DNA from: Planctomycetota bacterium
Lineage (GTDB): Bacteria > Planctomycetota > UBA1135 > JACQFD01
Length of the DNA: 64,000 nucleotides
Assembly: GCA_016792805.1 (NCBI GenBank)
Contig: JAEUHX010000034.1
Span: forward strand, 1 to 64,000
Reading direction: 5' to 3'
Shown: positions 44,508 through 52,966 of the stretch, piece after piece
Layout: each line of letters starts with the position of its first letter
Numbering within the stretch: position 1 is the stretch's first letter
Position numbers and translations under genes: made by a program
The notes under the pieces: generated by a model
Seen by the model: only the letters and a program-made list of their open reading frames with translations
Database searches by the model: none
Told to the model about the DNA's origin: nothing

Positions 44508-45146
44508 ATGGCTTCGAACGTCCAGCTCCGAACGTACGTTTTTCTCGACTCGATGCAGCCGCAGTTCGCGTCGTTCGTCGCGACGACGGCGCGCGGCTAC
44601 TTGCCCGTCGCCGGACAGGCTGCACTTTTCGTCGAGGTTCAACCGGGCATCGCGATCAATCGCATTACCGACGTCGCATTGAAGACCACAGATGTGGCTC
44701 CGGCGATGCAGGTGGTGGAGCGAAGCTTCGGCCTTCTGGAAGTGCACTCCGACTCCCAGAGCGAAGTGCGCGAGGCGGGAAGACAAATTCTCGCCCACCT
44801 CGGCCGCCAGGAGGGCGATCGGCTGAAGCCGAAGATCCTCACGAGCGAGATCATCACGAATGTGGACGCGTACCAAACGATGCTCATCAACCGAACGCGC
44901 TTCGGGCAGATGATCCTCGCGGGGCAGACGCTCTACGTTCTCGAGGTTCACCCGGCCGGTTACGCCGTGATCGCCGCCAACGAGGCGGAGAAGGCGTCGC
45001 CGATCGGTCTCGTCGACATGACGCCCTTCGGCGCAGTGGGACGCGTGTATCTGTGCGGCACCGAAGCCAATATTCGGGCCGCTGCGGAAGCCGTCCATGC
45101 GGCGCTCGAGGGCATCGACGGGCAGCCCAACGAGGGCAAGAACTAA
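44508..45146 (+). CDS. BMC-T tandem-domain shell protein (first)
   Basis: A 212-residue shell protein with two fused BMC domains that assembles as a trimeric pseudohexamer. Domain 1 covers about residues 5-100 ([56 protein letters not shown]), and domain 2 about 110-205 ([40 protein letters not shown]). The N-terminal FLDxxQPQ start and the [15 protein letters not shown] segment resemble the stacked-trimer type known from H. ochraceum (T2/T3), whose pore can gate. This is recalled, not searched. Confidence 0.9.
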   Translation: MASNVQLRTYVFLDSMQPQFASFVATTARGYLPVAGQAALFVEVQPGIAINRITDVALKTTDVAPAMQVVERSFGLLEVHSDSQSEVREAGRQILAHLGRQEGDRLKPKILTSEIITNVDAYQTMLINRTRFGQMILAGQTLYVLEVHPAGYAVIAANEAEKASPIGLVDMTPFGAVGRVYLCGTEANIRAAAEAVHAALEGIDGQPNEGKN

Positions 45147-45231
45147 CGATTGAGATCTGTGGCGTCGGCGCCTTCGGGCGCGGCTCTGTGCCGCCCGAGG
45201 GCGCCGTCCCCGTCTCTCCGCGATCGATTCG

Positions 45232-45846
45232 ATGGCCCGCGCCCACTCGCCCTCTCTGCGGGATGATGCTGCTCCCAAGCCCTGCGTGGGCTTGCTGGAG
45301 ACGGCATCTGTTGCTATTGGACTCCAGACTGCCGACGCGGTTTTGTGGCAATCGCCGGTGGAGATGCTCTTTTGTGAGCCTGTGAGTCCGGGCCGCTTCG
45401 CCATGATCTTCACAGGCGAAGTCGAAGAAGTGGCTTCTTCGCTGCGGCGCGGCGCCGAGGTGGCGGCGGGCGAACTCGTGGATGAAGTGATCATCCCCAA
45501 TCTCGAGCCGGCCGTGCTCGACGCGTTGCGGGGCCGTTTTCGCGAAGCCACGCTCGACGCGCTCGGGATTCTTGAGACTTCCACGATTGCGAGCGTTGTG
45601 CTTGCCGCCGATGCGGCGTGCAAGTCGGCCGTCGTTGCGCCGGTGGAGCTGCGCCTCGCCAATGGCCTCGGCGGAAAGGCCTTCGTGACGCTGGTTGGGG
45701 AAGTGGGCGACGTGCGCGTCGCACTCGCGGTGGGGGCGGAAGCGGCGTCGCGCCGCGGGAATCTGGTGCGCGAAGTGCTCATTGCAGGGCCGCACCCCGA
45801 CCTTGCCCGGCACCTCCGGGCGCCGTCCGCGCGCTCGCGGAGCTGA
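45232..45846 (+). CDS. BMC-T tandem-domain shell protein (second)
   Basis: A 204-residue shell protein with two BMC domains. Domain 1 reads CVGLLETASVAIGLQTADAV and FAMIFTGEVEEVASSLRRG; domain 2 reads ALGILETSTIASVVLAADAA and FVTLVGEVGDVRVALAVGAE. The LGILETxSIAxxxxAADA pattern in both halves and the GEV[EG]xVxxxL repeat mark the single-trimer BMC-T type (H. ochraceum T1-like). The two BMC-T proteins are different subtypes, not duplicates. It starts 85 nt after the previous gene without a strong ribosome binding site. No BMC-P pentamer gene lies in the window, so vertices must come from elsewhere. Confidence 0.88.
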   Translation: MARAHSPSLRDDAAPKPCVGLLETASVAIGLQTADAVLWQSPVEMLFCEPVSPGRFAMIFTGEVEEVASSLRRGAEVAAGELVDEVIIPNLEPAVLDALRGRFREATLDALGILETSTIASVVLAADAACKSAVVAPVELRLANGLGGKAFVTLVGEVGDVRVALAVGAEAASRRGNLVREVLIAGPHPDLARHLRAPSARSRS

Positions 45847-46014
45847 GCCGCACCCCCGCGACGCCCCGAAGGAGCTGATGGGGCGTACCCTCGGGCTACG
45901 CGATCCTCCGGCAGCATCGGGCCTGCCGATAGGGCCCGCAGTGTTCCAGCCGAATTTCTCCGCAACTCCTCCGTGGCGGCGCCGGTTCCAGCCCGCTGTG
46001 ACAAGGGTGACGCC

Positions 46015-47799
46015 ATGACACGGCTCCACATGCACTTCATCGCCTCATTCGCCCTCCTTCTCTCACTCGGCACAGCCCTCATTGCCGCCCCGCAAGACGG
46101 CGCGGACGGGGCTCGGCCCGGCACGGCTGCGCGCCTCGACCCGGCGGCGATCGATCGTTACTTTGCGGCCGCCTGGAAGAGTGCCGGCGTGGTGCCGCAG
46201 GAATCGGCGACCGACGCCGACTGGCTGCGCCGCGCATCGCTCGCTCTCAATGGTGTGATTCCCTCGGCGGAGGAAATGGAACACTTTCTGCGCGACACCT
46301 CGCCCGACAAGCGGGAGAGAAAAGTGGACGACCTGCTCGCGCGGCCGGAGTTCGCGGAACATACCGGTGGTGAGTGGACGCGATTCCTGATCGGCCGCCA
46401 GGCGCAGCGCAACCGATTCGACCGCGAGGCGTTCGAATCGTGGGTCGTCGAGCAGTTTGCGCTCAATACTCCCTTTCATACATTTGTCGAGAAGCTGCTG
46501 ACGGCCTCCGGCACCCAGGAGCAGAATCCGGCATCAGGGTTCTTCCTCCGCTACGAGTCCCAGCCGAAGGAAGTGGCGGCGCCCGTGTCGAAGGTGTTCC
46601 TGGGCGTCGATATCCAGTGCGCCCGCTGCCATGACCACAAATATGAGCAGTGGAAGCAGCACGAGTTCAACGATTTTGCTGCCTACTTCGCGAACACCGA
46701 GCAGCGCCGCGCCAACGACCGCAGTGAGCCGCGGCCGGAGTTCGAAGTCTTCGACCGCCCTGATGCGAAGCTCGCTGGGTATCTCAAGAAAAACACCGCG
46801 AAGCGTCTCGAGGAGCGGGCGAAGAATATTAAGAATCCTGAAGTCGTCGAGCGCATGAAGGAGCGTGCGGATGTCACTCTCGCGACTCCGACGCCGCTGC
46901 GGCCGCTCGAGTCGGGGGTCTTCGCGACGCCGATGCCGAGCAGCGAAGGCGAGGTCTCCTTTGCCAAGCCGGCCACCCGGCGTGCGGCGCTCGTTCAGTG
47001 GATGACGGCGCCTGGAAATCCTTACTTTGCGCGAGCTGTTACCAATCGCATCGCGGCCATGCTCTTCGGCTACGGCATCACGATGCCGATCGACGACTTC
47101 CGGTCCGATTCCACGCTCGCGATTCCGGGCCTGCTCGACGCGCTTGCCGTGGAGTTCGAGCGCAGCGGATACAATTATCGCGAGATGGCCGGATTGTTGG
47201 CGAAGACGAAGGCCTTTGGTCTCTCTTCGGGCGACGGAGTGCCGCAGAAACCGGAGCAGCTCGACGAGGAGGCAAAGATCTTTGCGCGGTACCCAGCGCG
47301 TCCCATGTCGCCGGAGCAGCTCTTCGACAGCCTGACCCGCGCCACCGGAATCGATGAAGCGGCCGAGAAGCGCGCGAAGACGATGAAAGAGGTCGGCAAG
47401 CGCGTCGGCAAGAAGGCGATGACTGGAGAGGCCGCCGCGCAAATGTATGGAAAGCTTCGCGACCAAGCGCTGCGGCGCTTCATCTCGACCTTCGACGATG
47501 ATGAGCAGGGCGAGTCGATCGACTTTGAAGGCACAATTCCTCAGGCGCTCATGATGATGAACAGCCGGATCGTTACCGAGAGCATGCAGCGCGGGCTCAC
47601 GCTCACGCGCGCGCTCGAGAGGGCGAGCGGCAACGATCGCATCGACGCGCTCTATCTCGCGGCGCTTTCCCGCAAGCCCTCCACCGACGAGCGCATGAAG
47701 GCGCTCGCATACATTCGAAAGAACGGCGACAAGCGGGAATCGTTCGAAGACCTGCTCTGGGCGCTGCTCAATTCCGCTGAGTTCGCCACAGTCCATTAA
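46015..47799 (+). CDS. DUF1549/DUF1553-type secreted protein (PSD1 family)
   Basis: A 594-residue exported protein of the planctomycete-type DUF1549-DUF1553 family, function unknown. ATG 46015 has AAGGGTGA upstream and opens a signal peptide ending near ALIAAPQ. The DUF1549 part has DWLRRASLALNGVIPSAEEM and DDLLARPEFAEHTGGEWTRF; the DIQCARCHDHKYEQWKQHEF segment carries the CxxCH heme-like motif. The DUF1553 part runs from about 330 to the end (TAPGNPYFARAVTNRIAAML, MMMNSRIVTESMQRGL). The DUF1501 gene follows after 26 nt; the pair is always linked in this group and probably works as a surface enzyme or binding complex. Confidence 0.9.
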   Translation: MTRLHMHFIASFALLLSLGTALIAAPQDGADGARPGTAARLDPAAIDRYFAAAWKSAGVVPQESATDADWLRRASLALNGVIPSAEEMEHFLRDTSPDKRERKVDDLLARPEFAEHTGGEWTRFLIGRQAQRNRFDREAFESWVVEQFALNTPFHTFVEKLLTASGTQEQNPASGFFLRYESQPKEVAAPVSKVFLGVDIQCARCHDHKYEQWKQHEFNDFAAYFANTEQRRANDRSEPRPEFEVFDRPDAKLAGYLKKNTAKRLEERAKNIKNPEVVERMKERADVTLATPTPLRPLESGVFATPMPSSEGEVSFAKPATRRAALVQWMTAPGNPYFARAVTNRIAAMLFGYGITMPIDDFRSDSTLAIPGLLDALAVEFERSGYNYREMAGLLAKTKAFGLSSGDGVPQKPEQLDEEAKIFARYPARPMSPEQLFDSLTRATGIDEAAEKRAKTMKEVGKRVGKKAMTGEAAAQMYGKLRDQALRRFISTFDDDEQGESIDFEGTIPQALMMMNSRIVTESMQRGLTLTRALERASGNDRIDALYLAALSRKPSTDERMKALAYIRKNGDKRESFEDLLWALLNSAEFATVH

Positions 47800-47825
47800 T
47801 CGACATCGAGCTGAGGAGAACCACC

Positions 47826-49145
47826 ATGGCTAGCAATCCCTTCCTCGAAGTCGTTCGCGAGAACGAGGCGTACGGTGCGCTCGGGCGCAGGACGTTCCTC
47901 AAAGTGGCCGCGGCCGGTGGCGTCGGGGCCGTTCTATACGATCAGGCTTTTGCCGGGATCGCCGCATGGGCGCGCGCCGCGAGCGCGGGGCAAACGGCCG
48001 CCTCGGGAACGGCCAAGCGCTGTGTATTTGTGTATCTCGCCGGCGGACCAAGCCACATTGATACCTTTGATCCCAAGCCCGGCCACGCCAACGGCGGCGA
48101 ATTCAAAGCGATCGAATCGGCCGTCGCCGGAATCCGCATCTCCGAGCATCTGCCGGAACTCGCGAAGGAGATGAAGGATCTGTGCATTGTCCGCTCCATG
48201 TTCTCGAAGGAGGGCAATCACGATCGCGGCCGCTATTTGGTCCACACGGGCTATTCCCCGCAGGCGCTGGTGGCGCACCCGCCGCTCGGCTCGGTCCTCT
48301 CCCACGAGCTCGCCGACGGCACCTGTGATCTCCCCGCCTTCATCTCCGTGAATGGCGCGAGCTTCCCGGGCGGATACTTTGGAACTCAGCACTCGCCATT
48401 TGTGGTACAGCGCGCGACGCGCCCGATCGAAGATCTCGGAATGTCGAACGGCATGACCGCGGAGCGCTTCGATTCGCGTCGCAAGCTGTTGAAGGATCTC
48501 GACACGCGCTTCGCGAAGAAGACGGGCTCCGCCGCCGTCGAGCCGCATCAGCAGATCTACGATCGCGCCGTGAAGCTGATGCGCAGCCCGCTCCTGGCGG
48601 CGTTCGAGGTCGCCAAAGAAGCGGAGACGGTGCAGGCCGCCTACGGAAAAGAGGACTTCGGCCAGGGGATGTTGATGGCGCGACGGCTCCTCGAGGCGGG
48701 CGTCACCTGCGTCGAGGTCACCCTCAACGGCTGGGATACCCATCAGAACAATTTCGCGGCGGTGAAGAAGCTCTCCGACACGCTCGACCGCGGTGTCGCA
48801 TCTTTGATTCGCGATCTGCGGTCTCGCGGAATGCTCAAAGATACGCTCGTGATGTGCCTCGGCGAGTTCGGTCGCACGCCCAAGATTAATAATGGCGGCC
48901 GCGATCACTGGCCGCGCGCATGGAGCGCTCTTCTGGCCGGGGGCGGCGTGAGGGGCGGCCAGGTGTACGGTTCGACCACCGAGGGCGGCGAGGAGCCCAA
49001 GGATCAGCCCGTCGCCGTGGCCGACTTGTTCTTCACCGTGGCCAAGCACTTCGGCGTCGATCCGACGCAGATCAACTTCGCGGGGCCGCGACCGATCACG
49101 CTCGTCGACAAGGCCGGCAAATACGTGCCGGGGCTGTTTAGCTAG
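47826..49145 (+). CDS. DUF1501 Tat-exported protein
   Basis: A 439-residue protein of the alkaline-phosphatase-like DUF1501 family. A twin-arginine leader GRRTFLKVAAAGGVGAVLY lies at residues 20-38, so it is folded before export. Typical segments: CVFVYLAGGPSHIDTFDPKP near 67, MFSKEGNHDRGRYLVHTGYS, GVTCVEVTLNGWDTHQNNFA and LVMCLGEFGRTPKINNGGRD, with the D/H residues that bind metal in the alkaline-phosphatase fold. The substrate is unknown. It is coupled with the DUF1549-type gene just upstream. Confidence 0.92.
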   Translation: MASNPFLEVVRENEAYGALGRRTFLKVAAAGGVGAVLYDQAFAGIAAWARAASAGQTAASGTAKRCVFVYLAGGPSHIDTFDPKPGHANGGEFKAIESAVAGIRISEHLPELAKEMKDLCIVRSMFSKEGNHDRGRYLVHTGYSPQALVAHPPLGSVLSHELADGTCDLPAFISVNGASFPGGYFGTQHSPFVVQRATRPIEDLGMSNGMTAERFDSRRKLLKDLDTRFAKKTGSAAVEPHQQIYDRAVKLMRSPLLAAFEVAKEAETVQAAYGKEDFGQGMLMARRLLEAGVTCVEVTLNGWDTHQNNFAAVKKLSDTLDRGVASLIRDLRSRGMLKDTLVMCLGEFGRTPKINNGGRDHWPRAWSALLAGGGVRGGQVYGSTTEGGEEPKDQPVAVADLFFTVAKHFGVDPTQINFAGPRPITLVDKAGKYVPGLFS

Positions 49146-49303
49146 CTGCCGAGCTTTGTGAAGTCTGTGCGAGTGCGGAGTTTGCGTCCGCGCCGAGCGG
49201 CGTGAAGCAGCAGCGAAATCGCTCTGCTTCATAGAAACCATCGATTGCTGCGCTAGAGGATGAAGCCGCAGCGTCGCGCCGTAGCGACGCGGAGGCCTCC
49301 TCT

Positions 49304-49858
49304 GTGCGACCCATTCGAATTGTCATCATGCTCGTTGCCGCGGTCGCGGCGCTGCCGTTCATTCCGCTGGCGGCCGTGATTCTGTCGGGCTTCTTTCTCT
49401 GGCAGGCGCGCGGCCGAGAGCGGGATGGCTATCGCTATCTGTGGCCAGCTTCAGGGAGAAATGTAAGGCTCTACTCCGAGGTGCTCTTTGAGGGGCCCAA
49501 TGCCGCCGAGGCCGCATATCGGGCTGCACAGCGGCTCGACATCTATCTCTCCGGATTTCCTTCGCCGCGCAAGTGGCGCCTGCAGCTACTTCTTGTAATG
49601 TTGGACTGCGCTCCCTGCTTTGCGGGGCACAGGCCTTTTTCGTGGATGAGCCTCGAGCGCAGGCGCGCCTTTTGTCGCGAGCACCTCGTTAGCTCCACAG
49701 GCGTCCTCGGGATCTTCTCGCGATCGAAGCAGCTGTTGCGTCTGGGCACATATTCGAGCGCTGAGTCGCAGGCTCGAATTGGTTACCGAACATTTGAGCG
49801 AAAACGCAAGCGCGCCACCACCGAGAGGCTCGCAGTTGCAGCGCTGGCGCAAGCGTGA
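49304..49858 (+). CDS. Hypothetical membrane-anchored protein upstream of GMC oxidoreductase
   Basis: A 184-residue protein not recognised. Residues 5-33 (IVIMLVAAVAALPFIPLAAV and onward) form one or two membrane segments, then a basic soluble domain with NVRLYSEVLFEGPNAAEAAY and a VMLDCAPCFAGHRPFSWMSL segment containing a CxxC. GTG at 49304 is the start; its stop is overlapped by the GTG of the oxidoreductase gene (49855-49858), so it belongs to that operon. It may anchor or assist the oxidoreductase, judged by coupling only. Confidence 0.6.
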   Translation: MRPIRIVIMLVAAVAALPFIPLAAVILSGFFLWQARGRERDGYRYLWPASGRNVRLYSEVLFEGPNAAEAAYRAAQRLDIYLSGFPSPRKWRLQLLLVMLDCAPCFAGHRPFSWMSLERRRAFCREHLVSSTGVLGIFSRSKQLLRLGTYSSAESQARIGYRTFERKRKRATTERLAVAALAQA

Positions 49859-51393
49859 CGCGGGAGATCCGGACGCGATTTGCCGTGGTTGGCTCCGGAG
49901 CCGGTGGCTCCGTCGTTGCCTATCATCTCGCTCGAGCTGGGGAGAGGGTCGTCGTCATCGAGCGCGGGCGGCGCGTTCCCACCGAGAGCATGAACGCTGA
50001 CGAGGTGGCCATGGTGTCCGCGCTTTACAAAGACGGCGGATCACAGATGAATACGGGGCTGGATATGTTTGTTCTCCAGGGGAGTTGCGTCGGTGGAACG
50101 ACTGTGCTGACGAACGGAGTCTGCTTCCGGCTTCCCGATCGCGTCCGAAGAACCTGGGCTCGGGACGGCTTCGAGCTGGATCCCGCTCAGCTCGAAGAGA
50201 GCTACGCTCGTGTCGAATCCGTGCTCAATGTTCAGCCGCTCCCGGAGAGATTACAAAATTCTGCGGCGCCCCGACTGCGCGACGGATTCCGGGCTCTTGG
50301 GCTCGAGCCGCGTGGGTTCCACAAAAACTTCCTCCATTGCCTCGGCTGCGGTTCATGCAACATCGGTTGTCGATTCGGGCGCAAGCTCGACGCCGCGCAG
50401 ACCTGGATTCCCATGGCGGAGTCCCACGGATGTGAAGTGTTGCCCGACCTCGAAGCTGTTCGCATCGAGCACCATCGTGGGCACGCCACGGCGATCCTGT
50501 GCCGTCGCATGTCCAACGGCGAGCCGATCGCTGTGCGCGCTGAACGATTTGTGGTCTCCGGAGGAGCCATCAATACACCCGAGCTGCTCCTCCGCTCGAA
50601 AATTGCACCCTCCTTGGCCGGGATCGGCACGTCTTTCAATGCGGGTGCGATTGCGTTCGCAGAATACCCGGAGCCCCTCGACGCGTTCGAAGGCGACCAG
50701 ATGGGCGTTTGGTACGCGGGAGACGGATATGTGATTGAGCAGATCCACAATCCTCCGTTGAGCTTCGCACTGACACTTCCCGGGGGAATGGACACTCATC
50801 GAGCGCGCATGGAGCGCTACCGCTATCTCACAAGCGCCGGGGTGCTCGTTCCCACGCGGCCCGTCGGGCGCGTTTTTCTCGGGCTTGGTCACCGCTTGCT
50901 TCCTCGGCTGTTCAATCACGCGGAGATCGAGTTCGAACTTCCCGAGTCCGACTTGGCGAGTCTGCGCGAGGGCTTTCGCACACTCGCCAGGGCATACCTC
51001 GCGTCGGGGGCTACTCAAGTATTTATACCATTTCACGAGCCCGCCGTCGTGCGTTCGGAATCGGAGCTTGAGGATCTCGACCGGAGGCTTCGTTCACAGA
51101 AAGACATCGCGAACTTCGGCTCGTCGCACCCACAGGGCGGTGCATGTGCAGGGAGCGATCCGAAGCGGCACGTATGTTCCCCCGATCTCCGCGTAAGAGG
51201 CTTCGACAATCTGTATGTCTGTGACGCCAGCGTATTCCCCTCGAGCGCCGAGGTGAATCCGCAGCTTCCGATCATGGCGATCGCCGACTATGCGGTTCGG
51301 TCCATCGGTGGATTTGTGCCTCCATTACGCATCGAGGAGGGACCTGCTCACCGCGCGCGCACACAATTTGCCGCGTCGGCGGAGGCGTTCTGA
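49855..51393 (+). CDS. GMC-family FAD oxidoreductase with four-cysteine motif
   Basis: A 512-residue flavoenzyme of the glucose-methanol-choline oxidoreductase superfamily. The FAD-binding Rossmann motif VVGSGAGGSVVAYHLARAGE spans 10-29, GSCVGGTTVLTNGVCFRLP is the second FAD contact, and the C-terminus GSSHPQGGACAG and DASVFPSSAEVNPQLPIMAI holds the catalytic His/Asn region. Unusually for textbook members it carries CLGCGSCNIGC with Cys162, 165, 168 and 172, a ferredoxin-like spacing that could bind an iron-sulphur cluster. Such variants occur among bacterial GMC proteins. The substrate is likely a sterol, alcohol or lipid; the GH3 enzyme downstream suggests the product may be a carboxylic acid. 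Confidence 0.88.
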   Translation: MTREIRTRFAVVGSGAGGSVVAYHLARAGERVVVIERGRRVPTESMNADEVAMVSALYKDGGSQMNTGLDMFVLQGSCVGGTTVLTNGVCFRLPDRVRRTWARDGFELDPAQLEESYARVESVLNVQPLPERLQNSAAPRLRDGFRALGLEPRGFHKNFLHCLGCGSCNIGCRFGRKLDAAQTWIPMAESHGCEVLPDLEAVRIEHHRGHATAILCRRMSNGEPIAVRAERFVVSGGAINTPELLLRSKIAPSLAGIGTSFNAGAIAFAEYPEPLDAFEGDQMGVWYAGDGYVIEQIHNPPLSFALTLPGGMDTHRARMERYRYLTSAGVLVPTRPVGRVFLGLGHRLLPRLFNHAEIEFELPESDLASLREGFRTLARAYLASGATQVFIPFHEPAVVRSESELEDLDRRLRSQKDIANFGSSHPQGGACAGSDPKRHVCSPDLRVRGFDNLYVCDASVFPSSAEVNPQLPIMAIADYAVRSIGGFVPPLRIEEGPAHRARTQFAASAEAF

Positions 51394-51394
51394 C

Positions 51395-52966
51395 ATGGGC
51401 TTTCTCTCGATGGGCGCGCGCTTCCTGGCGAGTCGGCGGCTCGACCGTCTGCGTGCTCACGCGCTCGATCCCCGCCCGGTGCAGGCCGCGCTCCTTCTGC
51501 GCTGGGTGCGGGAAGCGTCTTCGACGCGATTCGGTCGCGAGCACGGCTTCGGAGAGGTCTCCGACGTTGCCAGCTATCAGCGCGCAGTTCCGCTGCGTGA
51601 TTACGCCGCTTTCCAACATTACATTCAGAGATCGCTCGCGGGTGACGCCGACGTGCTGTGGCCGGGAAGGACACCCTTCTTCGCATTGTCTTCTGGCACC
51701 ACGTCTGGAGAAAAGTATCTTCCTGTTACTGCGGAGACCATTCGGCTCAATCGAGGCGGAGGTTGGGACTCCATGGTGCCGTACCTCGCACAGTGGCCGA
51801 CGGCCGATCTTTTCGGCGGGAAGTTTTTGTTTCTCGGCGGGTCGACGTCGCTCCGCTCACACGGTGCCGCATGGATTGGCGACAATACGGGTATCATGGC
51901 TCGTCACATTCCGAGCCTGCTTCGACGATTCCACTCCCCGGGCATCGAGGTGATGGCTGAGCCGGAGTGGGAGACGAAGATCACAGAAACCGCGGATCGC
52001 GCCATCGACCACGATGTGCGCATGATTTGTGGTGTCCCTTCATGGCTTGTTTTACTGGCCGAGCGCGTGCTCGAGCGGGCGCGCGCCCGGAGACGTCGTG
52101 TGCAGTCGCTGGCGGATGTGTGGCCTCGGCTCGAGCTGCTCGTTCATGGCGGTACTGCCTTCGGCCCGTACCGACGACGCTTTGAGGAGCTTCTCGGCAA
52201 GGAGATCTGCACGATCGACACCTACTCTGCGTCGGAGGGCGGCATGTTGGCGGTCCAGGACCATGCGGGCCAATCCGCCATGCTGCCCATCGCAGATCGC
52301 GGCGCATTTTTCGAGTTCGTGCCGACCTCCGAGCTCGGTGCCGACCGGCCGCCCCGGTTGCTTCTTCACGAGGTTGTCCCCGAGGTCGACTATGCCGTCG
52401 CCGTCACAACGCCGTCGGGCTTCTGGAGCTACCTGCTGGGCGATGTCGTTCGATTCACGCCGACGCGCCCGCGCCGGCTCACGTTCACCGGCAGGACCGC
52501 CCAGACGTTGAATGCATTCGGCGAGCACGTCAGCGGCGGCGAATTGGAGCGCGCCGTCACGGATGCGGCAGCAACGTTAGGCCTTGCCGTACGGGAGTTT
52601 GCGGTAGCTGCGCACTTTCCCGACGGTAGCTCCCCCCGAGGTCGCCACGTCTTCTATCTGGAGCTCGAGCGCGGGCTCGCCGATCCAGCTCGCCTCGCCG
52701 CGGAACTCGACCGCCGTATCCGTGATGGAAACGAAGACTACGCAGCCCATCGGTCTCGTGGCTTCGGCCTTGCGACGCCCGAAGTCCGGATCGCCCCGAG
52801 AGGATCCTTCTACCGGTGGATGGCGGAGCGCGGGAAGCTCGGCGGTCAGAACAAGGTGCCGCGCGTGCTCTCCCCCGAGCATGAGCGGGGACTGGTAGCC
52901 GTCTTCACCGCACGCCGCGAGTTCGATAAGAATTCGGGGTGTGAAGCCCCAGCCGCTGGGTCTTGA
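51395..52966 (+). CDS. GH3-family (auxin-responsive promoter) acyl-adenylating enzyme
   Basis: A 523-residue enzyme of the GH3 family; plant members conjugate hormone carboxylates to amino acids through acyl-AMP. ATG 51395 starts one base after the GMC stop. Features: FFALSSGTTSGEKYLPVT near 100-117 (ATP/AMP loop), CGVPSWLVLLAERV, TYSASEGGMLAVQ near 275, and RRLTFTGRTAQTLNAFGEHV near 365-384, the hinge to the C-terminal domain, ending KLGGQNKVPRVLS. Bacterial GH3 proteins are uncharacterised for the most part. Amide or ester bond formation on an acid made by the preceding flavoenzyme is a plausible reading. Confidence 0.88.
   Translation: MGFLSMGARFLASRRLDRLRAHALDPRPVQAALLLRWVREASSTRFGREHGFGEVSDVASYQRAVPLRDYAAFQHYIQRSLAGDADVLWPGRTPFFALSSGTTSGEKYLPVTAETIRLNRGGGWDSMVPYLAQWPTADLFGGKFLFLGGSTSLRSHGAAWIGDNTGIMARHIPSLLRRFHSPGIEVMAEPEWETKITETADRAIDHDVRMICGVPSWLVLLAERVLERARARRRRVQSLADVWPRLELLVHGGTAFGPYRRRFEELLGKEICTIDTYSASEGGMLAVQDHAGQSAMLPIADRGAFFEFVPTSELGADRPPRLLLHEVVPEVDYAVAVTTPSGFWSYLLGDVVRFTPTRPRRLTFTGRTAQTLNAFGEHVSGGELERAVTDAAATLGLAVREFAVAAHFPDGSSPRGRHVFYLELERGLADPARLAAELDRRIRDGNEDYAAHRSRGFGLATPEVRIAPRGSFYRWMAERGKLGGQNKVPRVLSPEHERGLVAVFTARREFDKNSGCEAPAAGS

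Noticed and set aside
44307..46124. 605-residue antisense frame opposite the BMC genes
   Set aside because: It spans three well-identified shell genes on the other strand and has low-complexity composition.
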